NCBI GenBank assembly: GCA_963773665.1
Contig: CAVZBZ010000002.1
Span: 372,001 to 436,000, forward strand
Direction of reading: 5' to 3'
Source of the DNA: DATJLY01 sp963773665
GTDB lineage: Bacteria; Pseudomonadota; Alphaproteobacteria; ATCC43930; CGMCC-115725
Length of the DNA: 64,000 nt
A model generated the notes under the pieces. It was not told the origin of the DNA. It saw only the letters and a list, made by a program, of their open reading frames with translations, and ran no database searches. Of this stretch, positions 12,386-20,503 are shown piece after piece; position 1 is the stretch's first letter, and each line of letters starts with the position of its first letter. Position numbers and translations under genes: made by a program.

Positions 12386-13437
12386 AGCGGGATTGAATTA
12401 GGCGGGACCATATCCGGAGTTCCTGAAGTAGTTTGAGCATTCTTGCGGCGTGAAGCTGCCGAGAAGCTGTCCGATGGCTTCGGTCACGGCGTCGAAGCTT
12501 CGCGCGGCGGTTTTGCGCAGCAAGTGTTTGAGCTTGGCGAAGAGCTGTTCGATGGGGTTGAGGTCGGGCGAGTATTTCGGCAGGAGGATGAGCTTGGCGC
12601 CGACGGCACGGATGGCGTGACGGACGGCGCGTCCCTTGTGGCTGCCGAGATTGTCCATGATGACGATGTCGCCCGGTCTCAGGGTCGGGACGAGAACCTT
12701 CTCGACATAGGTCCGGAAGGTCTGGCCGTTGATCGGGGCATCGAGCAGCCAGGGCGCGTCGATACGATCGTGCCGCAGCGCGGCCAGGAAGGTCATGGTC
12801 TTCCAGCGCGCCTGCGGCACCTTGGCGCGCAGCCGCCGGCCGCGCGGTCCCCATCCCCGGAGCGGGGCCATGTTGTCCTTGGTCCAGGTCTCATCGATGA
12901 AGACCAGGCGCGCCGGTTCAATCCGCCTCTGACGCGCTTTCCACTGCGCTCGCCGTCTCGCCACGTCGGGGCGATCCTGTTCGCTGGCGAGCACGGTTTT
13001 TTTTGAAGCTCAACTCCTCGGCGTGAACGAACGTCCAGACCGCGGTGTAATCGGCCTTGAGGCCGCGCCCGGCGAGTTCGCGGACAAGCCCGCGCAAAGT
13101 GAAATCGCGCTCGCGAATGCGCTCGCGCAGCCAAACCTCATGCTCGTCCCGGATCGCCTTCGGCTTGTGCCCGCCCATCTGTCCCGGCACCACGCTCCCC
13201 GTCTCCCGGAAGCGCCGCACCCAGGCGATCGCCGTGCTCACGCCAACCCCAAACCGCGACGCCGCTTCATGCCGCGACAGCCCCTCGTTCTCGACCGCCG
13301 CAACAACCCGCTCGCGAAGATCCATCGAATAAGGTTTTGCCATTCATGCCGGCCCCCTTCGCCCAGCCAGCATGTTGAATCAGAAACGCCCCCAATTCGG
13401 GAATCCCCAATCAACTCCGGCCAAAACAATCCCGCTC
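12385..13437 (-). mobile_element. IS630-family insertion sequence, copy 1
   Basis: The element is 1053 bp. Terminal inverted repeats are GAGCGGGATTG at each end, flanked by TA direct duplications at 12383-12384 and 13438-13439. It differs from copy 2 (20504-21556) at only about three bases, so at least one insertion is recent. The insertion target was CTAG, the sequence reported for Shigella IS630. Its right-hand junction was later the target of the IS481 element at 13442-14475. Confidence 0.92.
12398..13343 (-). CDS. IS630 family transposase, two frames joined at an A8 tract (copy 1)
   Basis: The N-terminal frame (13343 down past 13005) carries a helix-turn-helix region (MAKPYSMDLRERVV, then the RHEAASRFGVGVSTAIAWVRRF helix pair). 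The second frame (to 12398) carries the DDE catalytic domain: FIDETW (D), VIMDNLGSHKG (D) and SPDLNPIEQLFAKLK (E). The frames meet at eight consecutive A residues (complement of 12997-13004), at SFKK. Continuity needs the ribosome or polymerase to skip one base, giving SFKKTVLASEQ. Both genomic copies have the same A8 tract, which favours programmed slippage over damage. Confidence 0.88.
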
Positions 13438-13441
13438 TAGC

Positions 13442-14475
13442 TGTGAACTCTCAATAGGTTGTCCACTCGGTCCCGACCGAGGAAACTGATGTTGCTAACG
13501 CATCTTTTTCCTGGGGGGGGGACCGAATGGACGTTCACAAGAATGCCCGGCTGACACCGGCAGGTCGAGGGGTCATGGTAGGGCGCGTTGTCGAGGGCGA
13601 GGCGCCGCGGCTCGTCGCGGAAGCGATGGGCGTGTGTGAGAAGACGGTGCGGAGGTGGGTGCGCCGTTTCCACGCCGAAGGTGCAGCGGGCCTGCGCGAT
13701 CGCTCCTCACGGCCGCATCGCGTGCGTCGCCCAACGCCCGCGGTCGTCGTGGTTGGGATCGAGGCGCTGCGCCGCGAACGCTGGACTGGTGCGCAGATCG
13801 CGACGGAATGCGGCGTGTCGGAAGCGACCGTGTCCCGGGTGCTTCGCCGCCTGGGCCTCAACCGGCTGAAGGCCTTGGAGCCTGCCGAGCCTGTCCGGCG
13901 ATACGAGCGCGACCGGCCCGGCGAGCTCATCCATATCGACATCAAGAAGCTCGGGCGTTTCAACCAGGTCGGCCATCGCATCACCGGCGATCGGACCGGT
14001 CAGAGCAGCCATCGCGGCGTCGGCTGGGAGTTCGTCCACGTCTGCATCGACGACGCATCGCGGGTCGCCTTTGCCCGGGTTATGTCCGATGAGCGCAAGG
14101 GCAGCGCCGTGGCCTTCTTGGACGCCGCTGTCGCCTACTATGCCGAACTCGGCGTTACGGTCGATCGCGTCATGACCGACAACGGGTCCTGCTATAGATC
14201 CTTCGCTTTCCGCGACGCCTGCCGAAGGCTCGGCCTCAAGCACATTCGCACCAGGGCCTATACGCCGCAGACTAATGGAAAGGCCGAGCGCTTCATCCAA
14301 ACAGCGCTCAGGGAGTGGGCTTACGCCCGTGCCTACACCCACTCAGACCAGCGAACCGTCGAGCTGCCGCGATGGCTGCATCGCTATAACTGGCATCGAC
14401 CACATGGTAGCTTGGCAGCAAAACCACCCATCAGCCGCCTCGGTCTATCCGGGGACAACCTGTTGAGGCTCCACA
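13442..14475 (+). mobile_element. IS481-family insertion sequence
   Basis: The element is 1034 bp. Imperfect 23-bp terminal inverted repeats start TGTG and end with GGTTGTCC (13442-13464 and the complement at 14453-14475). It is flanked by the 6-bp direct duplication TCTAGC (13436-13441 and 14476-14481). The first two bases of that target, TC, are the last two bases of IS630 copy 1, so this element arrived after IS630. Confidence 0.9.
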
Positions 14476-14480
14476 TCTAG
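13527..14480 (+). CDS. IS481 family transposase
   Basis: A 317-residue DDE transposase. The N-terminal two thirds of the DNA-binding part holds two helix-turn-helix units (LVAEAMGVCEKTVRRWVRRF near residue 31 and QIATECGVSEATVSRVLRRL near 88). The rve catalytic core has HIDIKKL (D, ~138), VMTDNGSCYRS (D, ~213) and TPQTNGKAERF (E, ~249). ATG 13527 follows a long G run that serves as ribosome site. The TAG stop (14478-14480) lies outside the right inverted repeat, in the target duplication, so the last residues of this protein depend on where the element lands. Confidence 0.93.
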   Translation: MDVHKNARLTPAGRGVMVGRVVEGEAPRLVAEAMGVCEKTVRRWVRRFHAEGAAGLRDRSSRPHRVRRPTPAVVVVGIEALRRERWTGAQIATECGVSEATVSRVLRRLGLNRLKALEPAEPVRRYERDRPGELIHIDIKKLGRFNQVGHRITGDRTGQSSHRGVGWEFVHVCIDDASRVAFARVMSDERKGSAVAFLDAAVAYYAELGVTVDRVMTDNGSCYRSFAFRDACRRLGLKHIRTRAYTPQTNGKAERFIQTALREWAYARAYTHSDQRTVELPRWLHRYNWHRPHGSLAAKPPISRLGLSGDNLLRLHI

Positions 14481-14652
14481 CCCGCGGCAACCCCAGGGCC
14501 CGCTATTGCCGCTTTCGGCGCTCGTCATCGTGACCAGCGCGCCCTCATAGCGTTCTTCTGGCCGCTCCATTGACCGTTCCGCGCGGAATGATGCGGGTGG
14601 CGCGCTGTTTGTGGGTTGGGCAGGAGACTTAACCCCTCTGGAGGGGCGATCG

Positions 14653-15036
14653 ATGTCGAAACCAAAACGCGGAAAGTCCACGGCCATGATCGACCGCCAC
14701 GTTGGCGCGCGGATTCGCGAACGGCGCATTCTGCTGGGATTGACCCAGCAGCAGCTCGCCGAACTGATCGGCGTGACGTACCAGCAGGCGCATAAATACG
14801 AACGCGGCGTCAACCGCGTTTCGGCCGGACGGCTGTTCCAGATCTCCAACGTCCTCACCGTGCCGATCAGCTATTTCTACGAGGGCGTGGGCGAAGAGGA
14901 ACCGAAGCCGATCAACCCGCGCGAGCGCATGGTGCTCGAGATCGCGCGCAACTTCACCGGCATCACCAACGAGCGCTATCAGGAAGCGCTGAGCCAGCTC
15001 GCCCGCGCGCTGGCCGGCGAGAAGCAGGAAGGCTAG
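14653..15036 (+). CDS. XRE-family HTH transcriptional regulator
   Basis: A 127-residue regulator with a Cro/C1-type helix-turn-helix at about residues 17-72. The key helices are RERRILLGLTQQQLAELIGV and TYQQAHKYERGVNRVSAGRL. A short acidic linker (GVGEEEPKP) leads to a helical tail (EIARNFTGITNERYQEALSQL) likely used for dimerisation. Proteins of this layout are frequent in Rhizobiales. The target genes cannot be read here. ATG 14653 is preferred over the upstream in-frame ATG because GAGGGG lies at good spacing. Its TAG stop shares CTAG with the convergent DUF1491 gene. The 170 bases upstream hold no gene and presumably its promoter. Confidence 0.88.
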   Translation: MSKPKRGKSTAMIDRHVGARIRERRILLGLTQQQLAELIGVTYQQAHKYERGVNRVSAGRLFQISNVLTVPISYFYEGVGEEEPKPINPRERMVLEIARNFTGITNERYQEALSQLARALAGEKQEG

Positions 15037-15371
15037 AGAATTTTTCCGTCGAACGCGGAGCGCCCGCCGCGGTCTTCGATCTCGACGACCCAAAGATCGG
15101 GATCGCGCTTCACCTGCCGGGCGATGTAGGCCTCGGCCACCTCCTCGCTGACAGGCTCCGCGCCGGTGCCCTTGAGCCATGCGCGAGCCCCGTCGGGCGC
15201 CCGCGTCTCGACCAGGACCGTGCAGCCGCGATCGAGCTGGTTGAGCTTGACGAGGATCGTCCCGGCGTCGTCGTCGCCGCGCCGCGTCACGGCGACGGGG
15301 ATGGCGCGGATGGTGCAAAGCCGGATGGCGGCCTGCACCGCAAGCCTGGTCTTGAGGCGCGCCTCGCTCAC
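15033..15371 (-). CDS. DUF1491 family protein
   Basis: A 112-residue small cytoplasmic protein. The family pattern is visible: an N-terminal helix ending in RLCTIRAIPVAVTRRGDDDAGTILVK, then LDRG, a beta-rich middle, and a C-terminal helix (EEVAEAYIARQVKRDPDLWVVEIED). DUF1491 proteins are restricted largely to alphaproteobacteria and have no established function. It is convergent with the XRE regulator, with stops interlocked in one CTAG. A 48-residue membrane peptide gene lies immediately upstream on the same strand. Confidence 0.85.
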   Translation of the reverse strand: MSEARLKTRLAVQAAIRLCTIRAIPVAVTRRGDDDAGTILVKLNQLDRGCTVLVETRAPDGARAWLKGTGAEPVSEEVAEAYIARQVKRDPDLWVVEIEDRGGRSAFDGKIL

Positions 15372-15386
15372 GGCGCGCCGGTTCTG

Positions 15387-15533
15387 CTAGCGCAGCAGGA
15401 AGAATTTCTGCGTGAGGGTGCGGCCATTCTTGACGGCGAGCCGGCGGCTCCGCCATTCGCGATAGCTCGCCCATCCATAGTCGGCGGACAGCACGAGGCA
15501 GGCGAGAAAGACCGACGATGCAATAACGTACAT
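15387..15533 (-). CDS. Small single-pass membrane protein (48 aa), hypothetical
   Basis: The ATG at 15533 opens a 48-codon frame ending with TAG at 15387. The product has an N-terminal hydrophobic segment (VIASSVFLACLVLSADYGWA) and a basic tail (REWRSRRLAVKNGRT...QKFFLLR). The strongly basic cytoplasmic tail after a single membrane span argues for a real peptide. The ribosome site (AAGGGCG) is weak and no homologue can be confirmed here. It is placed between DUF1491 and the Tim44-like gene, all on the minus strand. Confidence 0.45.
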   Translation of the reverse strand: MYVIASSVFLACLVLSADYGWASYREWRSRRLAVKNGRTLTQKFFLLR

Positions 15534-15618
15534 GACGCGGCGCCCTTGGCCGAAAGGTTGCCCCTCGCGTGTTGAACGGCTTGCTGCGCCGGTTTATTCC
15601 CCGCGCGCACGAAACGGC

Positions 15619-16533
15619 TCAGGCCTGCTGGATCGCGGACAGGAGCCAGTTGCCGCCGGGGCTGCGGACGAAGGTCCAGGTCTCGGCCGCTTCGCTCGGG
15701 CGCGCCGGATCGCCCGACACGACCGCGCCGGGATCGCCCGGCTTTGCGTCTGCCCGCACCGTGTAGTCGATGGCGCGCCAGTGCATATTGCAGGTCGCAT
15801 AGTGCAGGCGGCCCTCGTCCCAGGCCTCGCGCAGATCGCCGCGCGTGAGTTCGACCTGCTCGACATGGTTGCGGACGCCCTGGCTTTCGTTCTCGGACAG
15901 CTCCTCGGCGAAATAGGACAGCATCTCGGGCGTGACGTGGCGGCGCAATTCCGCCAGGTTGGCCTCGCTCCACGCCGCCTGCACCTGCTTAAGAATGTTC
16001 TCGAAGGCCTGGTAGTCCTGTCCGGCGATCGCGAGCGGTGCGCTTTGCGGCGGCGGCGCTGCGCCTATGGCGGGGCCGGCGCCGGCATAGAACATGGACC
16101 CGGCGCCCGGGCCCGAGAACGAGGCGCGCCGCGCGAACATGCGGTAGAGCGCCCAGACCGCCCAGAGAATGAAAATCCAGCCGAAGATGCCGAAAAAGCC
16201 CCCGCCGGAGCCGTATCCCATGCCCCAGCCCGGAAACAGCAGCCGGCCGAGGAAGCTGCCGAAGAGGCCGCCGGCAAGCCCGGTCCAGAACGGGTGCGCC
16301 GTGCCGTAGCCGCCATAAGAGCTGCCGTAACCTTGCTGCGGGCTCGCCGGCCGCTGCGTCAGGCTGCGATCCAGCGGCGCGTTATAGGTGCGCGAGCCGA
16401 GGCTGCCTTGGCTCGAGAAATGGCTGCCGCCGCCGAAGCTGTAGCTGCCGCCGGCGCGCGCCTCGCCGAGCGATGGCGAAAGCGCGATCAGCCCCGCGAT
16501 CAGCAGGGCAGCCAGGGTGCGCCAGGAAAACAT
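15619..16533 (-). CDS. Tim44-like domain protein, membrane anchored
   Basis: A 304-residue protein. A signal-type hydrophobic start (LAALLIAGLIALSPSLGEARA) is followed by a low-complexity Gly/Ser/Tyr region to about residue 90 and a hydrophobic stretch around FFGIFGWIFILWAVWALYRMF (~120-150). A C-terminal Tim44-like/NTF2-type fold (DYQAFENILKQVQAAWSEAN...DLREAWDEGRLHYAT...WTFVRSPGGNWLLSAIQQ) ends it. The C-terminal fold is shared with the mitochondrial import motor anchor Tim44. Bacterial relatives are of uncertain role. ATG 16533 has GGAGGGG. It is divergent from egtB, with 185 bases between. Confidence 0.88.
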   Translation of the reverse strand: MFSWRTLAALLIAGLIALSPSLGEARAGGSYSFGGGSHFSSQGSLGSRTYNAPLDRSLTQRPASPQQGYGSSYGGYGTAHPFWTGLAGGLFGSFLGRLLFPGWGMGYGSGGGFFGIFGWIFILWAVWALYRMFARRASFSGPGAGSMFYAGAGPAIGAAPPPQSAPLAIAGQDYQAFENILKQVQAAWSEANLAELRRHVTPEMLSYFAEELSENESQGVRNHVEQVELTRGDLREAWDEGRLHYATCNMHWRAIDYTVRADAKPGDPGAVVSGDPARPSEAAETWTFVRSPGGNWLLSAIQQA

Positions 16534-16718
16534 CGTCCCCTCCGTCCGGGCCTTGTCGGCATGGCCCAATTTCGCAGCCCCATATGTCGCCTCGCGGTCG
16601 CGCCGTTGCAAGCTTCTTTCCCCCCGGGCGGCCGGGCGTTAACCTCTGGCCGGCCGCCTCGGCGGGCAACTCTGGAAGGAACGCCGTTGTTCGCAGCCGT
16701 GCGTCCGAGCGCCATCGC

Positions 16719-17996
16719 ATGAACCCGACCACCCGGCCGGCCGATCCGCACGAGCAGGCTCGATCGCTGCTCGACCGCTTTTGCACCACGCGCCGTCTGA
16801 CCGAGGCGCTTGCCGCGCCGCTTTCCGCGGAAGACCAGGCGCTCCAGTCGATGCCGGACGCGAGCCCGACCAAATGGCATCGCGCGCATACCACCTGGTT
16901 TTTCGAGACCTTCATCCTGCTGCCGCATGACCGGGCGTATCGTCCCTCGCATCCGGAGTATGGCTACCTGTTCAACTCCTACTACGAAGCGGTCGGTGCC
17001 CGTCATCCGCGGCCCGAGCGCGGCCTTCTGTCGCGGCCGGGAAGCGGCGAGATCGCGCGCTACCGCGGCGAGGTCGATGCGGCGATGGAGCGCTTCCTGC
17101 TTGGCGATGGCGTTCCTGATGCGGCGCTGGCGCTCGTCGAGCTCGGCATCCATCACGAGCAGCAGCATCAGGAATTGATCCTGATGGACATCAAGCACGC
17201 GCTGTCGCGGAACCCCATGTGCCCTGCCTACGCGCCGGCGCGGCCGCTCGAGCGGCGCAATTCGCCGCCCATCGAGTTTTTGCAGTTCGCGGGCGGTCTG
17301 CGCGAGATCGGCCATGACGAAAAAAACTTCGCCTTCGACAACGAGGGGCCGCGGCACAAGGTTTTCGTGGCGCCGTTCCGGCTCGGCTCGCGCCTCGTCA
17401 CGTGCGGCGAATACCAGGAATTCATGGCGGACGGCGGCTACGGCCGGGCCGAGCTCTGGCTTTCCGACGGCTGGGCCACGGTGCAGCGCGAAGGCTGGGA
17501 GGCGCCGCTCTATTGGGACCGCGCGGAGAGCGGCTGGCGCCTCTTCACGCTTTCGGGGCCGCGCGCCATCGATCCGGCGGAGCCGGTCGTCCATGTCAGC
17601 CATTACGAAGCCGACGCGTTTGCGCGCTGGGCGCAAAAACGCCTCCCGACCGAGGCCGAATGGGAGATCGCGGCGCACGATGCGCGCGTGCCGGTCGCCG
17701 GCAATCTCATGGATACGGGGCTTTATCACCCGCGCGCGGCGGCGGGGTCGGGGCTTGCGCAGATGATCGGCGATGCCTGGGAGTGGACGCAAAGTCCCTA
17801 TGTCGGCTATCCAGGATTCCGCCCGGCCGCCGGCGCGGTCGGCGAATATAACGGCAAGTTCATGGCGAATCAGATGGTGCTGCGCGGCGGCTCGGCGGTG
17901 ACGCCCGCCGGCCACATGCGTCTCACCTACCGGAATTTCTTTCCGTCCGGCGCGCGCTGGGCGTTTGGTGGCATCAGATTGGCGGAGGATGCATGA
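16719..17996 (+). CDS. egtB: Ergothioneine biosynthesis sulfoxide synthase EgtB
   Basis: A 425-residue non-haem iron enzyme that joins a cysteine-containing thiol to hercynine with O2. The N-terminal DinB-like domain carries the iron histidines: WHRAHTTWFFE near residue 49 and HHEQQHQEL near 145. The C-terminal FGE-sulfatase/formylglycine-generating-type domain runs from about 190 to the end (RLPTEAEWEIAAHDARVPVAGN, MIGDAWEWTQSPY, MVLRGGS, HMRLTYRNFF). ATG 16719 is the first sensible start. Its stop overlaps the egtD start by four bases, showing translational coupling. No egtE or egtA is visible in the window. Confidence 0.95.
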   Translation: MNPTTRPADPHEQARSLLDRFCTTRRLTEALAAPLSAEDQALQSMPDASPTKWHRAHTTWFFETFILLPHDRAYRPSHPEYGYLFNSYYEAVGARHPRPERGLLSRPGSGEIARYRGEVDAAMERFLLGDGVPDAALALVELGIHHEQQHQELILMDIKHALSRNPMCPAYAPARPLERRNSPPIEFLQFAGGLREIGHDEKNFAFDNEGPRHKVFVAPFRLGSRLVTCGEYQEFMADGGYGRAELWLSDGWATVQREGWEAPLYWDRAESGWRLFTLSGPRAIDPAEPVVHVSHYEADAFARWAQKRLPTEAEWEIAAHDARVPVAGNLMDTGLYHPRAAAGSGLAQMIGDAWEWTQSPYVGYPGFRPAAGAVGEYNGKFMANQMVLRGGSAVTPAGHMRLTYRNFFPSGARWAFGGIRLAEDA

Positions 17997-18961
17997 GCCA
18001 GGACCGAGCGCTTGCCGGTTTCCGCGATCTGGGACCCGGAGAGGAAAGCTTTCGCGACGCCGTGCGCGCGGGCCTCATGCAGCGGCGCAAGGCGATCCCG
18101 TGCCGCTTTCTCTATGACGCGCGCGGCTCGGCGCTGTTCGAGGCGATCTGCGAGCTGCCGGAATACTATCTGACGCGCACCGAAACCGCGATCCTAGATG
18201 CGTCGGCGGGCGAGATCGCAGCGATCATGGGTCCGCAGAGCCAGCTCGTGGAATTCGGCAGCGGGGCGAGCCGCAAGGTGCGCCGTCTCCTCCATGCGCT
18301 CGAGGCGCCGGCGGCGTACGTCGCGATCGACATCTCGCGCGAACAGCTGCGCACCGCCGCCGAGGCGCTGGCCGCCGATTTCCCCGGCCTCGAGACGATC
18401 GCGGTCTGCGCCGATTACACCCATCCGCTCGACATCGAGCTGCCCGCCGCCGCCGGAAGGCGGCTCGGATTCTTCCCGGGCTCGACCATCGGCAATTTCA
18501 CGCCGGCGGAAGCGATCGATTTCCTGCGCGGCACGCGGCACATCGTCGGGCGCGACGGCGCGATGCTGGTGGGCGTCGATCTCAAGAAGGACGAGGCGGT
18601 CCTGAACGCCGCCTACAACGACGCGCAAGGCATCACCGCCGCCTTCAGCCTCAATCTTCTCGAGCGCATGAACCGCGAGCTCGGCGCCGATTTCGACCTC
18701 GCGCGCTTTGCCCACGACGCCGCATACAACCGCGCCGAGGGCCGCATCGAGATCTATATCAGGAGCCTCGCCGACCAGATCGTGATCGTCGCCGGCCGCG
18801 CCGTCCGCTTTGCTAAGGACGAGCGCATCCACATCGAGGATTCCTGCAAATACTCGATCGACGAGTTCCGCGGCCTCGCGGCGCGCGGGGGATATCGCGC
18901 GGTCCGCGTCTGGACCGATCGCGCCCAGCATTTCAGCATCCACCTGCTGTCGGCGAGCTAA
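17993..18961 (+). CDS. egtD: L-histidine N(alpha)-methyltransferase EgtD
   Basis: A 322-residue SAM-dependent enzyme that trimethylates histidine to hercynine, the first step of ergothioneine synthesis. Seen: the N-terminal AIPCRFLYDARGSALFEAICELPEYYLTRTE block, the SAM glycine loop LVEFGSGASRKVRRLL near residue 84, VAIDISREQL near 111, FFPGSTIGNF near 160 and the C-terminal EDSCKYSIDEF. These match the DUF2260/EgtD family closely. It is coupled to egtB through ATGA (17993-17996). A probable transporter gene follows. Confidence 0.95.
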   Translation: MSQDRALAGFRDLGPGEESFRDAVRAGLMQRRKAIPCRFLYDARGSALFEAICELPEYYLTRTETAILDASAGEIAAIMGPQSQLVEFGSGASRKVRRLLHALEAPAAYVAIDISREQLRTAAEALAADFPGLETIAVCADYTHPLDIELPAAAGRRLGFFPGSTIGNFTPAEAIDFLRGTRHIVGRDGAMLVGVDLKKDEAVLNAAYNDAQGITAAFSLNLLERMNRELGADFDLARFAHDAAYNRAEGRIEIYIRSLADQIVIVAGRAVRFAKDERIHIEDSCKYSIDEFRGLAARGGYRAVRVWTDRAQHFSIHLLSAS

Positions 18962-19071
18962 CGCCTGATCCGTTCGGATCGGACTCTATGTTCGTTCTGC
19001 CAAGCGGTTTGCGCGCTCGATTGTCTCGCGCTTCGAACGAGGATAGGCTCGCCGCCGGGGAGGATCGGGCA

Positions 19072-20493
19072 ATGGCGCAATGGACGGGGACGGCGCGCGA
19101 AGCGCTGCACGAGGCGATCGTGCCGGAGGGTGCGGCACGGATGACGGCGCAGCGGGATCTGTCCGCGCGGCTCGAGCGGCTGCCGACCACGGCAACGCAC
19201 ATCAAGGCGCGAATCATCGTCGGTTTCGCGACGTTCTTCGACGGCTTCGACGCGCTTGCCATCGCGTTCGTCATGCCGGTGATCGCGGTCGCATGGCATC
19301 TTACGCCGGCGCAGACGGGAATGCTCATCTCCGGGGCCTATGTCGGGCAGATCCTCGGCGCCCTGTTCTTTCCATGGATCGCGGAGCGGTTCGGCCGGCT
19401 GCGCTCGACATCTTATTCCGCGGGCCTTTTCGGCCTCGCGAGCCTCGGCTGCGCCTTTGCCTTCAACCTTCCGTCGCTTCTGGCCGCGCGCTTCGTCCAG
19501 GGCTGCGGGCTCGGCGGCGAGGTTCCGGTCGCGTCCGTCTATATCAACGAGATCGCGCGCGCACCCAATCGCGGCCGCTTCTTCCTCATGTACGAATCGT
19601 CGTTTGCCGTGGGCTATCTCGGCGCGGCGACGGTGGGCGTATTTCTTATTCCCTCGCTCGGCTGGCAATCGATCTTCGTCGTCGGCGCGTTGCCGGCAGT
19701 GATCGCGGCGGTGATGCGGATGCTGCTGCCGGAATCGCCGCGCTGGCTCGCCGGCAAGGGCCGCGTCGCCGAGGCCGATGCGATCGTCGCGCGCATGGAA
19801 GGCGAGGCTGTGGCGAAGCTCGGCCATGCGCTCGCTCCGCCCGATGTGAGCCGCGTTCCGCCGCCGCCGGCGCAGCGCACGCGCATCCGCGAATTGTTCG
19901 CGGGCCCGTATCTTCGGCGCACTGGCGTGGTGTGGACGCTGTGGTTCTGCAATTTCTTCGCCACGCAGGCGCTCAACACCTGGCTTCCGACGCTCTATCG
20001 CACGCAATTTCACCTGAGCGTGGCGCAGTCGCTGCGCCTCGCTTTCATCGGCCATTTCTTCAGCATCGGTTCCGCGATCGTCGTGGCGCTGCTGCTCGAC
20101 CGCACCGGGCGGCGGCCGTGGTTTGCCGGCGCGATGTCGCTCGGCGGCTTTTTCCTGGTCGTGCTTGCGTTCACCGGGACGCAGGACGCGATCGTGGTCA
20201 TGGTTCTGGCGACGGCCGCGGTCGTCTGCCTCAGCACCTGCTCGGTCAGCCTCTATGTCTATACGCCGGAGCTTTATCCGACGCGGATGCGCGCCCTGGG
20301 GTGCGGTGCAGGGGCAACGGTGCGCAACATCGCCGGCACGCTCGGCCCGACCTTCGTCGGACTCGTGCTCGCGGGATATGGCGTCTCGAGCGTGTTCCTC
20401 ATGCTGGGTTTGGTGCCGTTCGTCGCGGCGGCGGTTGTCGCGATTTTCGGCATCGAGACCAAGGGCCGCGTCCTCGAAGAAGTCTCGCCGTGA
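19072..20493 (+). CDS. MFS transporter (aromatic acid/sugar porter-like)
   Basis: A 473-residue major facilitator with about twelve hydrophobic segments. Family motifs are visible: FFDGFDALAIAFVMPVI in TM1, the loop 2-3 motif as WIAERFGRLRS (~residue 100), a central hydrophilic loop, and LYVYTPELYPTRMRALG near the end of TM10, resembling AAHS and sugar-porter members. The substrate is not readable. It starts 110 bases after egtD on the same strand, so export or import of ergothioneine is a hypothesis only. ATG 19072 has GGGGAGG upstream. ATG 19141, also with GGAGGG, is an alternative start. The second IS630 copy lies 10 bases after its stop. Confidence 0.88.
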   Translation: MAQWTGTAREALHEAIVPEGAARMTAQRDLSARLERLPTTATHIKARIIVGFATFFDGFDALAIAFVMPVIAVAWHLTPAQTGMLISGAYVGQILGALFFPWIAERFGRLRSTSYSAGLFGLASLGCAFAFNLPSLLAARFVQGCGLGGEVPVASVYINEIARAPNRGRFFLMYESSFAVGYLGAATVGVFLIPSLGWQSIFVVGALPAVIAAVMRMLLPESPRWLAGKGRVAEADAIVARMEGEAVAKLGHALAPPDVSRVPPPPAQRTRIRELFAGPYLRRTGVVWTLWFCNFFATQALNTWLPTLYRTQFHLSVAQSLRLAFIGHFFSIGSAIVVALLLDRTGRRPWFAGAMSLGGFFLVVLAFTGTQDAIVVMVLATAAVVCLSTCSVSLYVYTPELYPTRMRALGCGAGATVRNIAGTLGPTFVGLVLAGYGVSSVFLMLGLVPFVAAAVVAIFGIETKGRVLEEVSP

Positions 20494-20503
20494 GCTTCGC
20501 CTA

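Noticed and set aside
13023..13457. Plus-strand gene inside IS630
   Set aside because: Appears identically in both copies only because it mirrors the transposase. It has no domain and no ribosome site.
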